Positions 13,566-26,353 of a DNA stretch of 64,000 nt are shown piece by piece. The first letter of the stretch is position 1; the number at the start of each line of letters is the position of its first letter. The stretch comes from Ceratotherium simum simum. Its lineage: Eukaryota > Chordata > Mammalia > Perissodactyla > Rhinocerotidae. The notes under the pieces are model-generated. The model did no database searches. It was not told the origin of the DNA and saw nothing but the letters and a program-made list of their open reading frames with translations. Location of the stretch: the NCBI RefSeq assembly GCF_000283155.1, contig NW_004454210.1:2424031-2488030 (forward strand). The letters run 5' to 3'. Position numbers and translations under genes: made by a program.

Positions 13566-13766
13566 CAGCCATAAGCACCTTAAGGGAAAGGGCGGAGGGG
13601 GATTCTCCCTCTTCCCCAACAGGGCCTTGGTCCACCCCCGGCAACCTACTGATAGAAAGATGCAGCTGTTCTCCCATCCTCCCCAGACCTGATCATCCCT
13701 CTTGGCTCTGCTGTGCTCTGGAGCCACTGGAATGTGGGGGCAGGAGATGCAAAGGGGCTGAAAGAG

Positions 13767-13960
13767 GGCTGGCACTATGGCTTAGCGGTTAAGTGCACGC
13801 AGCTGGCGGCCCGGGTTCGGATCCCGGGCGCGCACCGACGCACCGCTTCTCTGGCCATGCTGAGGCCGCATCCCACATACAGCAACTAGAAGGATGTGCA
13901 GCTATGACATACAACTATCTACTGGGGCTTTGGGGGAAAAAAAAAAATAAATAAAATAAA
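13767..13960 (+). mobile_element. ERE SINE, short form, head deletion
   Basis: ERE body ending CTACTGGGGCTTTGGGGG and an A-rich AATAAATAAAATAAA tail. About nine bases of the head (the CTCCGCTG segment) are missing. I see no clear target-site duplication. Confidence 0.93.
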
Positions 13961-13964
13961 ACAA

Positions 13965-15110
13965 TTATAACAATATGCTGTAATAAAAGTTACCATAGAG
14001 CTTAGTAACCTCAGCATATGATTTTTTTTCTTTCCTTATTAAGTCGAGAACTTTCACCTTTTCACGTAAAGGAAGCACTGCACAGCTTCTCTTTATATCT
14101 GAATTGCCAGCATCACTACTCTTGCGCTCTGGGCCCATTATTAAGTAAAATAAGGGTTACTTGAACACAAGCACTGTGATACCATGACAGTCAATCTGAT
14201 AACCCAGATGACTACTAAGTGACAAATGGGTGGGATTCACTGGACAAAGGGACGATTCGCGTCCCGGGAGGGATGGAGCAGGACAGCGCATGACTTCATC
14301 ATGCTACTCAGAATGGCGCGCAATTTAAAACATAAATTGTTTATTTCTGGAATGTTCCATTTAATATTTTCAGAACAAGGTTGACCATAGGTAACTGAAA
14401 CCATGGAAAGCAAAACCGCGGCTAAGGGGGGACTGCTGTAACTTACCTGCAAACAAGAGAGAGAAAAAAAGGGAGGAAGAAGAAGGGAAGGAACGCGAGG
14501 AGCGAGAGAGAGAGAATATTGTAAAGCAAACAGAACAGAATGTTAATAAGCGCACCTGGGTAAAGGGTATTTGGACGTTCTTTGCTCTATTTTTGAAACT
14601 TTTCTGTAAGTTAGAAAGTATTTCCAAAATCAAAAACTTCAGAAAGGTTACCATGTGTCAGTTTCTCATTCTTTATCCTTTAAACTAAGAAAAGGACATG
14701 TCAACTAAAAATATATATACTAAACTCAAACCCATTCATCACTGACTCAGCTGCACCTTCCCCTCTTTAGATTCAATGAGTCAGGCACGACAGGAAAGTC
14801 AGAGAGCCCCTGTCCTGGCAGGACACACACACACTCACACACACACACTCGGGGGAAGTTTAAGGACCCCAGTGAGGAGACACCCGTGAGCTTCGCCCCC
14901 TCCAGCCCTCAGCCATGTGTGCCTGGAAGTGAGGGGCAGGAAATAAGAGACAGCCGGACATTCCCAGCCCTCCTGGCCTCTGGCAGCCTTCCCGCCAGTA
15001 TCTGAATCCCCAGGGGCTGCCCAAGGGTAACTCTAAATAGTTTTCCACTTCAATCCACAGAAAGACAAAAGAAAAACTATTCTGAAACCCAGGGATGTCC
15101 TGGATAGAAT
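13965..15110. other. DYSF: Intron 3 stretch, partly old repeat
   Basis: 14520-14650 reads like the end of an old LINE-1 (GGGTAAAGGGTATTTGGACG, then AAACTTTTCTGTAAGTTAGA). 14820-14850 is a short interrupted CA tract. The rest is unassigned. Confidence 0.5.
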
Positions 15111-15119
15111 CCAAGACAA

Positions 15120-16290
15120 AATAAAATATAGTTATAAAAATCCTTGGAAAATAAGGTTATGGTCAACACTTCCGAGTACACTGAGAACAATGGGATTGTG
15201 AACTGCAACTATTCCTGCCCCAAAACAGCCTCCCGAGGATTCCAGAAAGGGGGGCCTGCAAACCACTTACTGAAACCCAGAGGCTGAACTTAGGCCTATT
15301 TACCCCAACTTGTAGCAACAGCGAATCGCCTCTGCCTTTTGAAATGTCTGAGTGCACACGCACACATCGGGGTGAACATCCTCTCCTATGCGGGAATGAC
15401 CCTGTGACAAAGCAATGGACAGATGACAAGCAGGGAGAAAACACCCACCACACATAAAATAGACCAAGAGTTAATATTCCTAACAGCATCCCAAATACAC
15501 AAACTACTATGAATTAGCAAGAAAAAAACAAGCAACTCCAAATATAAGGAGAGGCAACTGACAGAAGCAGCAATACAAATGGGCAATAAACACACGAAAA
15601 GATGTTCAACTTTACAAGTAGTCAAGGAAATTATAAGATACCTTGTTTATTCCCCCATGGCACTAGCAAAAGTAAAAAAGTGACAGCACTTTTTTTACAC
15701 TGTTGGTGGACATAAATTAGGACAACATTTTTGAAAAGTAATTTGGCAGAATCTATGAAAACGTTACATGCTCATACCCTTTGATCCAGTCATCCCACTT
15801 CTAAGGACCTATCCTCAAGAAAAAAGTAGTATAAGGACATAGAAACATTTGCATAAAGATGTTCACTGGGTAATCGTTCAAGAGCAAGAAATTGACATAT
15901 ATATTGACTAAATACCAATCAATAAGGGTACACCCCCACTGTGGCATACCACACAACCATTTAAACTGGGGTTGATCAATACATACTGACACACTGACCT
16001 AGGAAAGGGTCCACGGTGAACCAGGTACAGACTAATATGTGCAGTTTGATTCCACTTTTGTGTACACATGGATGTAAACAGATGCTTGCATGTGTTTAGG
16101 AAAAATCGAGGAAGATATATACCAAATTGTCAACAATGGGCACCACTGGAGGGAAGGGAAGGGGTGGATGGCAGAGGGTGGGAGAACTTGCATTTCTTCT
16201 TTTATAACTTGTTAAGAATGGAGCCTACTTATGATTATAAAAAATACTTATAATTTTTATACTCGTGGGTTTTTTTAAATAAAAGAATGT
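15120..16290 (+). repeat. Old LINE-1 (L1M/HAL1-like) 3' region
   Basis: Decayed LINE-1 text including CACTGTTGGTGGACATAAAT, TTGATCCAGTCATCCCACTT, AAATTGACATATATATTGAC and GGGCACCACTGGAGGGAAGG. No coding frame remains. Antisense to DYSF. Confidence 0.65.
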
Positions 16291-16439
16291 ATGTGCATAT
16301 TCAGGTATGTTGGTGCACACTCAGGTACAGCCATGTGTCCACGTGGGGCATACACATGGTGTAGTGTCCACATGTTGGTGTGGTCTATGTATGTGCTTCT
16401 AGATGGATCCTGCTCCTACCAACAGCCCCTGCATACAAA

Positions 16440-16600
16440 CCTTCAATGTGCCAAGCACCAAATAGGCATTTGACCTCCATGCATTATCTCATTTAACCTT
16501 CACAGCAACCTTGCAATGTGGGTACTGTTATCGCCATTGTCCTGATGATGAAACAGAGGTTCAGAGAGGTCCAGGTCACAGACGGCACCAGGATGAGACT
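16440..16600 (-). repeat. MIR SINE
   Basis: Reversed MIR: GCATTATCTCATTTAACCTT, then GATGATGAAACAGAGGTTCA. Confidence 0.8.
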
Positions 16601-16619
16601 CACTAGTGAGAGTAGGGTC

Positions 16620-17870
16620 CTGGAGAGAAGGCTTTGACCCTCACTCTAATGCCACTACTCCTGCCCTGCTCAGCTCTGGTGGACAGCCTAGGGGACCGAG
16701 ACCACTTGCTCCTACCAGGACAGAACTCCTCGACTTCATCAACACATTCCAGGTGTGAGTGACAGGCACCAACTGGCCAGACCCACTCCCCGAGGCGCCT
16801 CTGCCGTCTCCTGTGCGTTCTTGCAGGGGGGTCCTCTTGCTAAGAGGACTAAGACCCGTGTTCAGCTCCTTCCTGGAAAACCCCACCCTCCCCAATCAAT
16901 TAAGCTCATTGTCTCAGGAGGATACCCCCACCTCCACCCTGCACCAAGGCCTCCTCCAGGCCCAGAGACAGCCCTACAGGAGACAGTCACCTGTCAGGAA
17001 GACTCATCATTCCCAAAATATCTCCTCACAGCCTGATGGCCCTGGTGCCTGAATGCTCACCATCAGCACTTCCCTTTTTGGTCTGAGCAGAGTCTGGTGT
17101 ATAAGGCAGCACCCCGCAGCTTCCTAAGAAGAAGCAAAGCATTAAGCCACAGGCTGCCACCAACACTTCGGTATGAACTGTTCTTTCTCAAACCACAGCT
17201 GCTGGAGAGCAGCCTTTGGTGGGAAAGGGCTGGGCCAGTGGGACTTGACACAACCAGGGCAGCAGGAGGGCAGCACAAGGGAGACATGCGGAAATGGGCC
17301 ACCGTTCACAGGGTGTCCCTCTGCGGCAGGTCCCTTAGACGGGCTCTGCACTTGAATTAATTCTCCCCAGGGAGGAAGAAACAGGCTCAGGGAGCTTAGG
17401 TGACCCGCCCAAGGCCACGTGGCTGTTGAGACTAGACCCTCGCTCTTCCCAGAGTCCACGCTCCTTCTCCTGGACCAGCTCACGGAGCCCGATGAGGGGG
17501 CAGGAGGAGGAGCAGCTGATGGAGGAAGGAGGAGCAGGAGGAACAGAGGCGCTCAGGGAGGCCCCGAGCTGCCTCTTGGGCCCGCAGCCGGTTGCAGACA
17601 CCATGACTGACAACCCAGACCGCGGGAAGGTGAGGGCAGGAGGCTCTGCGTGTGGTGAGAGACCCCTCAGCGCCCCACTGTATAGAGCCACCAGGTCACT
17701 AAAAGGTTGAGAGTGGATCACACTATTCCAAAGAAAAAGCTACTGTGAACACCTAAAGGAAAGCTTCTTTAAAGGCAGTAATGCGCCTCCTAACTGATTC
17801 TTGGTATAAACACAGATCTCCTTCTAAACTGCTTGACTACAGGGCTGGGTGCCCAGCCACCTGGGGTGGG
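16620..17870. other. DYSF: Intron 3 stretch, GC-rich
   Basis: A reversed MIR fragment is likely at 17365-17425 (GGCTCAGGGAGCTTAGGTGA). A plus-strand ATG followed by nine codons and a GTGAGGG donor-like site lies near 17602-17635; I do not call it a gene. Nothing else is supported. Confidence 0.45.
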
Positions 17871-17872
17871 GT

Positions 17873-18030
17873 TGCCAGATGGAATACAGGATTCCCTGTG
17901 AAGTTTACATTTCAGATGAACAATGAATAATTTCTTAATATAAGTATGTCCCATGCAATATTTGGGACTTTCAAACCTAACTGGGTGTCCTATATCCTTC
18001 TTGGTTGAATCTGGCCATCCTACCCCAGGT
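17873..18030. repeat. MITE with degenerate terminal inverted repeats
   Basis: Left end GGTTGCCAGATGGAATACAG and right end TTGAATCTGGCCATCC are imperfect inverted repeats. The interior AAGTATGTCCCATGCAATAT is shared with a known palindromic mammalian DNA-transposon family. Confidence 0.6.
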
Positions 18031-18109
18031 CTGGCTAGGCATGGGCCAGTGAGTTATTGCAGTCAAGGTGAGCACTTGACCCCGGTGTTTTGACAGATGG
18101 ATGTTTTGA

Positions 18110-18690
18110 CTCCATGGAGACTTTTGCTTCCATGTTTACATTTACCAAATATTTAAATTAAAAATACACCTATATTAATTAATTTCCACTTGAACGTCAT
18201 TTTCCAGAACAAATTACACTAAGCGCATTTAATTTGTTGATACATTTCCTATACAGTACAATTAAACTGTTTCCTCTTTTTTTAAACTTCATGTTTATTT
18301 TACTAATATTTACTGTCATTTTTAACAATTATTTTCTGTTTAAATTTCCCAACACAGATTTGGCTCAAAGATTTTTTTTTAATTTTTTGTTCACATCAAG
18401 TTTTATGAAATATAGCTCCGTTCCATTTTGCATTTCCTTTTGTGGAATTATTTCTATTAAGTCCTATTTTCCCAGGTCAACGTTTACAGTTACCAACAGG
18501 ATCTTCAGTCAGTTTTTCATTTCCTTACCAATTTTACCATATGCAATTTTAGCCGTGATTATTTTACGGTGATCATTTCCACCAATAATTACACACATAA
18601 ACTATGACGAGAGTGACAGTTTATGTTTATTTCTTAGCTGATCTGTGAAAAAATTGAGAGCAACTCCTTGCAGCCGTGCCAGCGTGCCCT
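18110..18690. other. DYSF: AT-rich intron 3 stretch, unassigned
   Basis: Long T-runs and a 112-codon open frame at 18234-18572 rich in Phe, Ile and Leu, which is what T-rich DNA gives by chance. I cannot name a repeat. Confidence 0.45.
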
Positions 18691-18694
18691 ACAC

Positions 18695-18870
18695 AGTGGG
18701 TTCTCAACCCTGGAGCACGCTGGCCTCCTCCGGGCAGTTTCCACAAGTGCCAATGCCTGCACCCCATTCCAGAGTTTCTCCTTTAATCAATGCTGCAGAG
18801 TCCACACACTGATATGTTTTAAAGCTTCCAGGTCACTTTAATACGCAGCCAGGGCTGGAACACTGTTCTA
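18695..18870. repeat. hAT-Charlie-type MITE (MER5-like)
   Basis: Begins GTGGGTTCTCAACCCTGG and ends GCAGCCAGGGCTGGAACACT, the inverted-repeat ends of MER5-like elements. Confidence 0.65.
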
Positions 18871-19039
18871 AAAATGTAGAGTGCACTGTCCAACACAGTT
18901 GCCACTATGCACATTAGCTATTTAAATTTAAATTAATTAAAATTAAATAAAATTTCAGACTCAGTTCCTCAGTTACACTATCCAATACAGAACATCTCCA
19001 TCATCTCAGAAAGTTCTATCAGGCAGCACTGGTCTGGAG

Positions 19040-19225
19040 TCGCCATGAGTGGCTCTCAGCCCAGCTTACACAATATGAACACCTAATACCTGGGAGTCTG
19101 TGATGATGCCCAGGCCCCACCCCAACCAATGAAATCAGAACTTCTGGGTGGGGCTCAGGCACCATGTATGTAAAAGCTGCAGGTGGTGCTACTGTGTTGC
19201 CTGGATTAGGAACCTCTAGGCTAAC
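19040..19225. repeat. hAT-Charlie-type MITE (MER20/MER5-like)
   Basis: GAGTGGCTCTCAGCCC at the left, CAGGCCCCACCCCAACCAAT and CTTCTGGGTGGGGCTCAGGC inside, TTAGGAACCTC at the right. Confidence 0.6.
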
Positions 19226-19229
19226 ATCC

Positions 19230-20115
19230 CAGGGGTCAAAACATCTGGTTGGGGATCAGGATCACCTCCCCTCCAGCATCTCTCTGAGCAGCCCAGAGTA
19301 AACAGGAAGCTGTTCACTGCAGCCTGGGACAGGAGTCCAGGACCTCCAGCTGGGTTTGCACAAGTGTCTCCCATCAGTAGGAGCAAGTTTCCTTTTATGT
19401 GCATTTCAAACCTGAATTTATCGACACAAAGTTGATCCACCTCTGTAGTTGGCTCAGGGATCCCTCAGGCTCAGGGTGGGTGAGGTGCTAAGCAGCCGGG
19501 AAGCAGTTCCCAGCCCAACATTCCCCTCTGGAGACATGGAGGGCTTCCCAAGATCCCACTCCAGGCTGGCAGACCAGTCTGGCATAATGAGGCCACCCAA
19601 AACTGCCAACGGTCATCAGGGGAAACAAAGAAATGCCAAGTGCCCCAGGAGCCATGGGGAAAAAGAGGAGAGTGGAGGAGAGAAACAATAAAAGGGCAGA
19701 GGGTGAGGAAGGAAAAGAAGCAAAGCAAGAGGCTTGTCCAGACAGAGATGCAGAGTGAGAGGCAGTCAAGAATGAGTGAGGCATTGAGGGGAACTCTAGA
19801 AACAGACGGGGGCAGAGGAGGGAGGTTAGGCAGAGGGAGAGGAGGTAAGATAGAGGGAGACTGCAAGACTCACGACTGCGGAGGATCTATGATCCTCTGA
19901 CTATGATCCACCTCGCTTGGAGAAGGCCCAAATTCGTGAGCTCACAGGACACACGCCCAGGACCCCCAGAAATGAAGGGGGCTGCATGATGATCCCCTGT
20001 GACCTCACTGAAACCCTGAGGACAGTCAGATGACAACGGTCACTGCCACACTTGTTATTTCCCTGTTTGCTTCCTGGCCAGATGGTGACAACTTGAGGGC
20101 AGTGAGTAGGTGTTC
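19230..20115. other. DYSF: Intron 3 stretch without recognised features
   Basis: Includes a purine-rich tract at about 19640-19860. No exon is supported. Confidence 0.5.
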
Positions 20116-20130
20116 AATTTAAAATGTTCA

Positions 20131-20372
20131 CCGAGGGGCCGGCCCCGTGGCGTAGCGGTCAAGTTCAAGTGCTCCGCTGCTGGCGGCCCGGATTCGGATC
20201 CCGGGTGCGCACCGATACACCGCTTGTCAGGCCATGCTGTGGTGGCCTCCCATATAAAGTGGAGGAAGATGGGCACGGATGTTAGTCCAGGGCCAGTCTT
20301 CCTCAGCAAAAAGAGGAAGATTGGCATGGATGTTAGCTCAGAGCTGATCTTCCTCACAAAAAAAATAAATAA
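20131..20372 (+). mobile_element. ERE SINE, older form lacking the CTACTGGGG block
   Basis: Head GGCCGGCCCCGTGGCGTAGC, then a GTGGAGGAAGATGGGCACGG junction in place of the usual body, followed by two tail units. The target-site duplication TAAAATGTTCA is at 20120-20130 and 20373-20383. Confidence 0.95.
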
Positions 20373-20389
20373 TAAAATGTTCATTGAAC

Positions 20390-21360
20390 TGAATTCACTA
20401 AATTTCTTCCCTTTTCTCTTTCAAAATTTAAAATGTCACTTGGTTACTCTTGTCACTTCCTGGTATGTTTCTTACTTTCATAGCTTTAGAATTTTTAATA
20501 CTTTTAATCTCTGATTCTTTACCTGGCACGTGTCCTGCCTGCCCCCCACTGTCTAGCAGGTTCACCCTCATGCACCTAACATTCAAACAAACTGCTGTCG
20601 AGGCTGCGTACCCCATTAGCTCCTATAACAAAGCCAAAATTCTATTATTTCCACATACGTCGGGGTTGTTTTGGCAACCTCTGAAATTCTTCAGGTATTT
20701 ATGAATGTAATTTTAAATTTAAATTTAGTTTATTTTAAATTTAAGTTTTAATTGCAAGAAATGCAAAATTGAGATAAATGTTTGGAAAACTCAAAAATTA
20801 CATTCAAGTAGTTATAAAAAAAAAAAAGAAGTTTCTGGTCAATTGGGAAGTTTTGTGAATTAGTTCTTCTGCAAATTGATGATTGGGGAGCTGATTTCCA
20901 GCACACGGGTTCTGCAGTGAACTGGTCATGTGGGGAACGGGTTTTCAGGGAGCTGGCCTGCCCCCAGGAGCTAGGGGATGCCCATAGGGGCCAATGACAG
21001 GCCCACAAAGTGCAATGCAGCCTGGCCCCTGGTTTGACTTCTGACCCACAGACCAGGACAGCCCATGTGTGGCACTGGCCTGGAGTCACTCTGAGGGCCA
21101 GAGTAGCCCTGCAATTGATCAAAAATATGTTCACAGCCCCTGCTCTCACGCTGCCTTCATGGTCTTAGAAATCTCCCTACAGGGCCTATCAAAATGCTGA
21201 ATGTGATAATGAAAATGAAACATGCATTTCCTCTGCATGCCTTGCAGAAACCCGACTGTCCCCTCTCTGCCTCGCTCAGCTCTATCAACTCCAGCATCAT
21301 CAGGGAATTGAACTCTCCAGAAGGGCCCAGCACCGTCCTGGGGCTCCCAGGAGCCTCTGA
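20390..21360. other. DYSF: Intron 3 stretch, unassigned
   Basis: An AT palindrome-rich tract (TTTAAATTTAAATTTAG and its near reverse) lies at about 20708-20755. Otherwise no feature is recognised. Confidence 0.5.
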
Positions 21361-21364
21361 GAGG

Positions 21365-21600
21365 TGCAGGGGGTTCAGTGATTAGAAGCAGAATGCAGAA
21401 CTGCCCTCCAATCACAGCTCCACCATCACTAGTCTTTGAGAAAATTACCCAGTCTCTCGGAGCCTCAGTTTCTCCATCTGTAATGATGACAATTACAATG
21501 TAGGACCTCACTGATCTTTTTTAGATCCCATATTATAAAGACTCGGCACAGGGCCAGACGCTCAGCTAAGCTCTTGGTAAACCTCAGCTGTTGTGGTTTT
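21365..21600 (+). repeat. MIR SINE
   Basis: MIR core with GAGCCTCAGTTTCTCCATCT and the TAATGATGACAATTACAATG 3' segment. Confidence 0.8.
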
Positions 21601-21604
21601 GCTA

Positions 21605-21880
21605 TTATTATCTTCTGCCTGGTATCAGAGGCCCCCTCCCAATTTGGCCCCACTGCTCCCTTTTCCCTGGGCTGCACATGTTGTGTGATAAGAGTCCCAC
21701 CTATAAGGCCTTAGCCCAGCTGCCCTCCATACCCGAACACTGGAATGCCCTCCCCTCCTCGCCTCTCTAAAGCCTACCCCAGCCTCAGAGTCAGTCTGTG
21801 TTCCCTCCTCCAGGAAGCCTTCCAGGACTGCCGGGTGCCGAGCATGGCTTCCTTCCTGACCTGCAGGTCCACCATTCATG
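21605..21880 (+). repeat. Likely L2 LINE fragment
   Basis: CCCGAACACTGGAATGCCCT and CCTCCAGGAAGCCTTCCAGG match L2 3' ORF text in order and strand. Confidence 0.5.
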
Positions 21881-21884
21881 CTGG

Positions 21885-22740
21885 TTAGAGGCTGCCATGT
21901 TTGCTACACGTTTGTCTATGTTGGGGTAGGTTAGCGTGAACTGATTCCAGCCTCTGATGCCTGTGCAGGTGGGGGCTGCTGAGGTCCAGGCTGGACAAGA
22001 TGGGCCCAAGATGCCCTAGGCCCCCACATCTTGCAGCCCCATCTTGGGAGGGCCCAGTGAAGGTGCCCCCACCCTCCCCACACATACCACACCCTGCAGC
22101 CACGGTGGCAGAGCCCCAGAGAGACGGTGGCAATTGGGTTTTTCCCCCAAGCTTTTTAAGATTTCAAACTTTCCAGGTGTTTTGCAGCCTGAGACCCCTG
22201 GTCTCTGAATCATCCCTCCTTCCTGCTCTTTCCTCCCCAATCCCAGGTAACACAGCCAGGCCTCCCCAGCATCAGACACGGCTGACCCAGTTCCCAGACA
22301 AAGGCTCCCCTGTGAGCAGGTCACAAAACAGCAAGCCCATGCCTGATCCTTGGGCCCAGACCCCAGTACACGGCACCCAGAGCGTGAATCCACCCCTGCC
22401 GGCCCCCGTCACGCCCAGCAGCGACTGCTGAGCCCCCACCCTGACATTCAAGGCTCGTCACTGTGCAGCCTCCGGGCTGCATCTCCCAGGCCCCCCCAAC
22501 CCCACAATTAACAGGGCCATCAATCTGCAAGCTCAGTTGGTCCTGCACACTCTCTATCCACCCCCCGCATCAGCACATTCAAGACCCAGGAGCTCAATGA
22601 CAAGAGAAAGGACCCATCACTCGCCTACAGGGAGCCTGCTTTTGCCACCACCATTTTCTTCCTGCTATTCCTCCCTCCTGGAAACCCTCCCCACCACGAA
22701 CATGAAATAACAACCGAAAATACTGCCATGGGGAGGCCTG
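21885..22740. other. DYSF: Intron 3 stretch without recognised features
   Basis: GC-rich. Small open frames are without domains. Confidence 0.45.
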
Positions 22741-22744
22741 CAGT

Positions 22745-23165
22745 CACTGTGACCCTTATTACTGTCCGACTTCTAAACCACAAATCCCACGCAAGTCCCA
22801 CCTCTTCCATGAAGCCCTCCTGGAGAGCTCCCTGCTGGTTGCAGCTTCACTTTGCCTCTCTGTCTCCTGGAGTGTGCTGCTGCCCTCACCAGCCTGGACA
22901 GGCGGGGAGAGAGGGTGGCGCCCAGACTCCCCTGGGGTGAGGCAGGACACAGGGAGCCTTTTCCTCCCCACTCCCTGGGGCACAGGCTGTCCGTGCAAAC
23001 ACACGCACACTTGATTCTAGCCCATCGTCCTTCCCTGCAGCCTGGGCAGCTCTCAGATTTACCCATGGCTGAGCTCCTGAGGCTGCAGTCAGGCCTCATC
23101 CCAACGTCTCCCACTGGGCCAGGCCCATGAGAGGCAGGTCCTCAATAAATGCTGAGTTGAAACAC
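22745..23165 (+). repeat. L2 LINE 3' end beside exon 3
   Basis: Contains CATGAAGCCCTCCTGGAGAG and ends GAGAGGCAGGTCCTCAATAA followed by ATGCTGAGTTGAA, the L2 3' terminus. It ends about 90 bp from the exon 3 donor. Confidence 0.6.
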
Positions 23166-23252
23166 CAGCTCTCTGGGGCCCAGATTCTGGAGTCTCCGTC
23201 CACCATGACCCTACCTGTACCTTCAGGCCATGGAGCCCCTCTGGCCGCCTCA

Positions 23253-24200
<948 letters not shown>

Positions 24201-24216
24201 AGAAAGCCACCTCCTG

Positions 24217-24428
24217 GGCCGGCCTCATGGCTTGGTGGTTAAGTGCACGCGCTCCGATGCTGGTGGCCCGGGGTTCGGATCCCGGGCGCGCACCGAGGCA
24301 TCACTTCTCCGTCCATCCTGAGGCCGAGTCCCACATACAGCAACTAGAAGGATGTGCAGCTATGACATACAACTATCTACTGGGGCTTTGGGGGGAGAAA
24401 ATGAATAAATAAAATCTTTAAAAAAAAA
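24217..24428 (+). mobile_element. ERE SINE, short form, next to exon 2
   Basis: Full short ERE with an AATAAATAAAATC and poly-A tail. A perfect 16-bp target-site duplication, AGAAAGCCACCTCCTG, lies at 24201-24216 and 24429-24444. It is antisense to DYSF, 67 bp past the exon 2 donor. Confidence 0.98.
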
Positions 24429-24511
24429 AGAAAGCCACCTCCTGACTTGTCCCTGCAGAGACGTGGCAGCAGAGAGAGTGAAAAGGAGAGAAGGTGAAAA
24501 CACTGGCATAC

Positions 24512-24567
24512 CTCATTCCACACAGGGTTCACGCTGTTCTTGATGACTTTGGTTCTCTTCTTCACCC
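24512..24567 (-). CDS. DYSF: Dysferlin exon 2 (C2A, beta-strand 2/3 region)
   Basis: A 56-nt exon encoding the end of codon 30 and residues 31-48, VKKRTKVIKNSVNPVWNE. The NPVWNE motif is the conserved C2 signature following loop 1, and Asn40 lies near the Ca2+ site. The acceptor is ...TCTCGTAG before 24567; the donor GTATGCC starts at 24511 and departs from the usual GTRAGT at positions 4 and 6. Both first exons join here in the same phase. An ERE SINE begins 67 bp beyond the donor. Confidence 0.97.
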
Positions 24568-24919
24568 CTACGAGAGACACAAAGGGAGAGAGGAGAGATG
24601 TATCCCACCCCTGCACCTGCCACTGAATTAGGGTCAGCTTCTGAGACCCACCTTGCAGCTCGCTCACCAAAGGAAACATCTCAAAACCAAAGGATTCCCG
24701 GAGATCCCACCCGTCTGCACGAACGCCCGCTGCCAGCCCACTTCTCCCCTCAGCTCTGGAGGGAGAAACAGCAGCCCCATCAGAAGGATGTTTTAAAGGA
24801 AAATACCCAGGCTGACTCTTCTTAATGAGTTTGTTATTATTATTCCTGACTTTCTAAATTAGGTTTTTAAATTGTAAATTTTCTGATTCTAAGAATGATC
24901 TTCATAGAAAATATTCCAT

Positions 24920-25220
24920 TTTTCTTTTAAAAACATCTACCTCCACATATCGTATGAATTCATTTATATGAAATGTCCAGAATAGGTCAATTCACAGAGA
25001 CAGAAAATAGAATAGTAGTTTCCAGGGACCTAGGGAGAGATGGGGATGGGGAGTGAATGCTTAATGGAGGTTTCTTTCTGGGGTGATGAAATGTTCTGGA
25101 ATTAGATAGTGATGATCGCTGCACAACATTGCAAATATATTAAAAACCATCTAAATTGTACACTTTTAAATGGTTACAATGGCAAATTTTAGGGTATGTG
25201 AATTTTACCTCAATTTAAAA
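24920..25220 (+). repeat. LINE-1 3' UTR fragment
   Basis: GAATTCATTTATATGAAATG, CAGAGACAGAAAATAGAATA, and the terminal AATTGTACACTTTTAAATGG. Antisense to DYSF. Confidence 0.85.
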
Positions 25221-25224
25221 AAAT

Positions 25225-25849
25225 CCACCTCACCCTCGCCCGTCTAAAGCAGATTGTCCCAAGACAGTTCTATCTGCTCGTGCGGGCTGGGCCGAAGGAA
25301 TGCAGAGTGGCTTTGTGGTAGATAACAAGAAGAACTGACACTGTGATGGCTGAGACCAGACCCACAGTGCCCCAGACAACAGCCAGCCAGAGGGCTTCCT
25401 CTGGATCCTTGGGCATGAAGGGGCAGATAAGAGGCACAGAAAGGGCTAAACGTGTCCGACCCCTCCATTAAGCATCAGAACAGACATGACTCAGTGCTCA
25501 AGGGATGATTAAAAGGGTTCAGCTGGACACAGAACTCATACTTGGGTTGGATCTTAAACATAACCCGGTTCACCCCCACCTGTGCAAGACTCTCCAGGGA
25601 GAAGCCTTTGGTCTCCACCTGGACTGCTCGGCTTTTACAGAGTCCTGCCTGGACCATGAAAGCCCCTCAAGCCTCTGGAAACATCTCCCAGGACCCTGAA
25701 GTCCTCCTCCGAAGCTGAGCATTGTCAACGCCCTCCTGTAGGGTCACCCCTCTCAGGCTCATTTCAAGAGCATGGAGAAGAGGAAAGCAGGACTCGAGCC
25801 AGGCTTGGGGAAGGATTTGGAGTAGAGAAACAACAGAGAAAGACAGAGC
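25225..25849. other. DYSF: Intron 1 stretch without recognised features
   Basis: No exon or named repeat is supported. Confidence 0.5.
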
Positions 25850-25863
25850 AAAGGAAAATCATG

Positions 25864-26095
25864 CAACATGGATGGGCCTGGAGGGTATTATGTTAAGCGA
25901 AATAAGCCAGACAGAGAAAGACAAACACTGCGTGATTTCACTCATATGTGGAAGATAAAGCAACACGTGGACAGATAGAACTGGTTGGTGGTTACCAGGG
26001 GCAAGGGGGGTAGGGGGTGGGCACAAGGGGTGGAGGGATGCATTTATATGGTGACTGACAAACAATAATATACAACAAAAATTTCACAATAAAAA
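25864..26095 (+). mobile_element. 5'-truncated LINE-1 insertion with intact target-site duplication
   Basis: Starts CAACATGGATGGGCCTGGAG, contains GATTTCACTCATATGTGG and ends CAAAAATTTCACAATAAAAA. The 14-bp duplication AAAGGAAAATCATG is at 25850-25863 and 26096-26109. The clean ends suggest a younger insertion than the other LINE-1 pieces. Confidence 0.95.
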
Positions 26096-26353
26096 AAAGG
26101 AAAATCATGGAGAAAGAAACATCTGAGGGAGAGAGGCGAGAGGGGCTCGGTAGATTCTAAGGCAATTATGTTGAGAATGCTTGCTGAGCCTCAGGGGGTC
26201 CCCTCAGAGATTCTGATAACCTCCGGCAGTGGGAGAGGGTGAGCTCCCAACCCTCCCCTCACCATCTGTCACAAATCACTGATGTAGGAAAAGAAGGTGG
26301 ACTTCGGAAGGATGCAGACCACCATAGAACACATTTTCTGTGAGACCTGAGGG

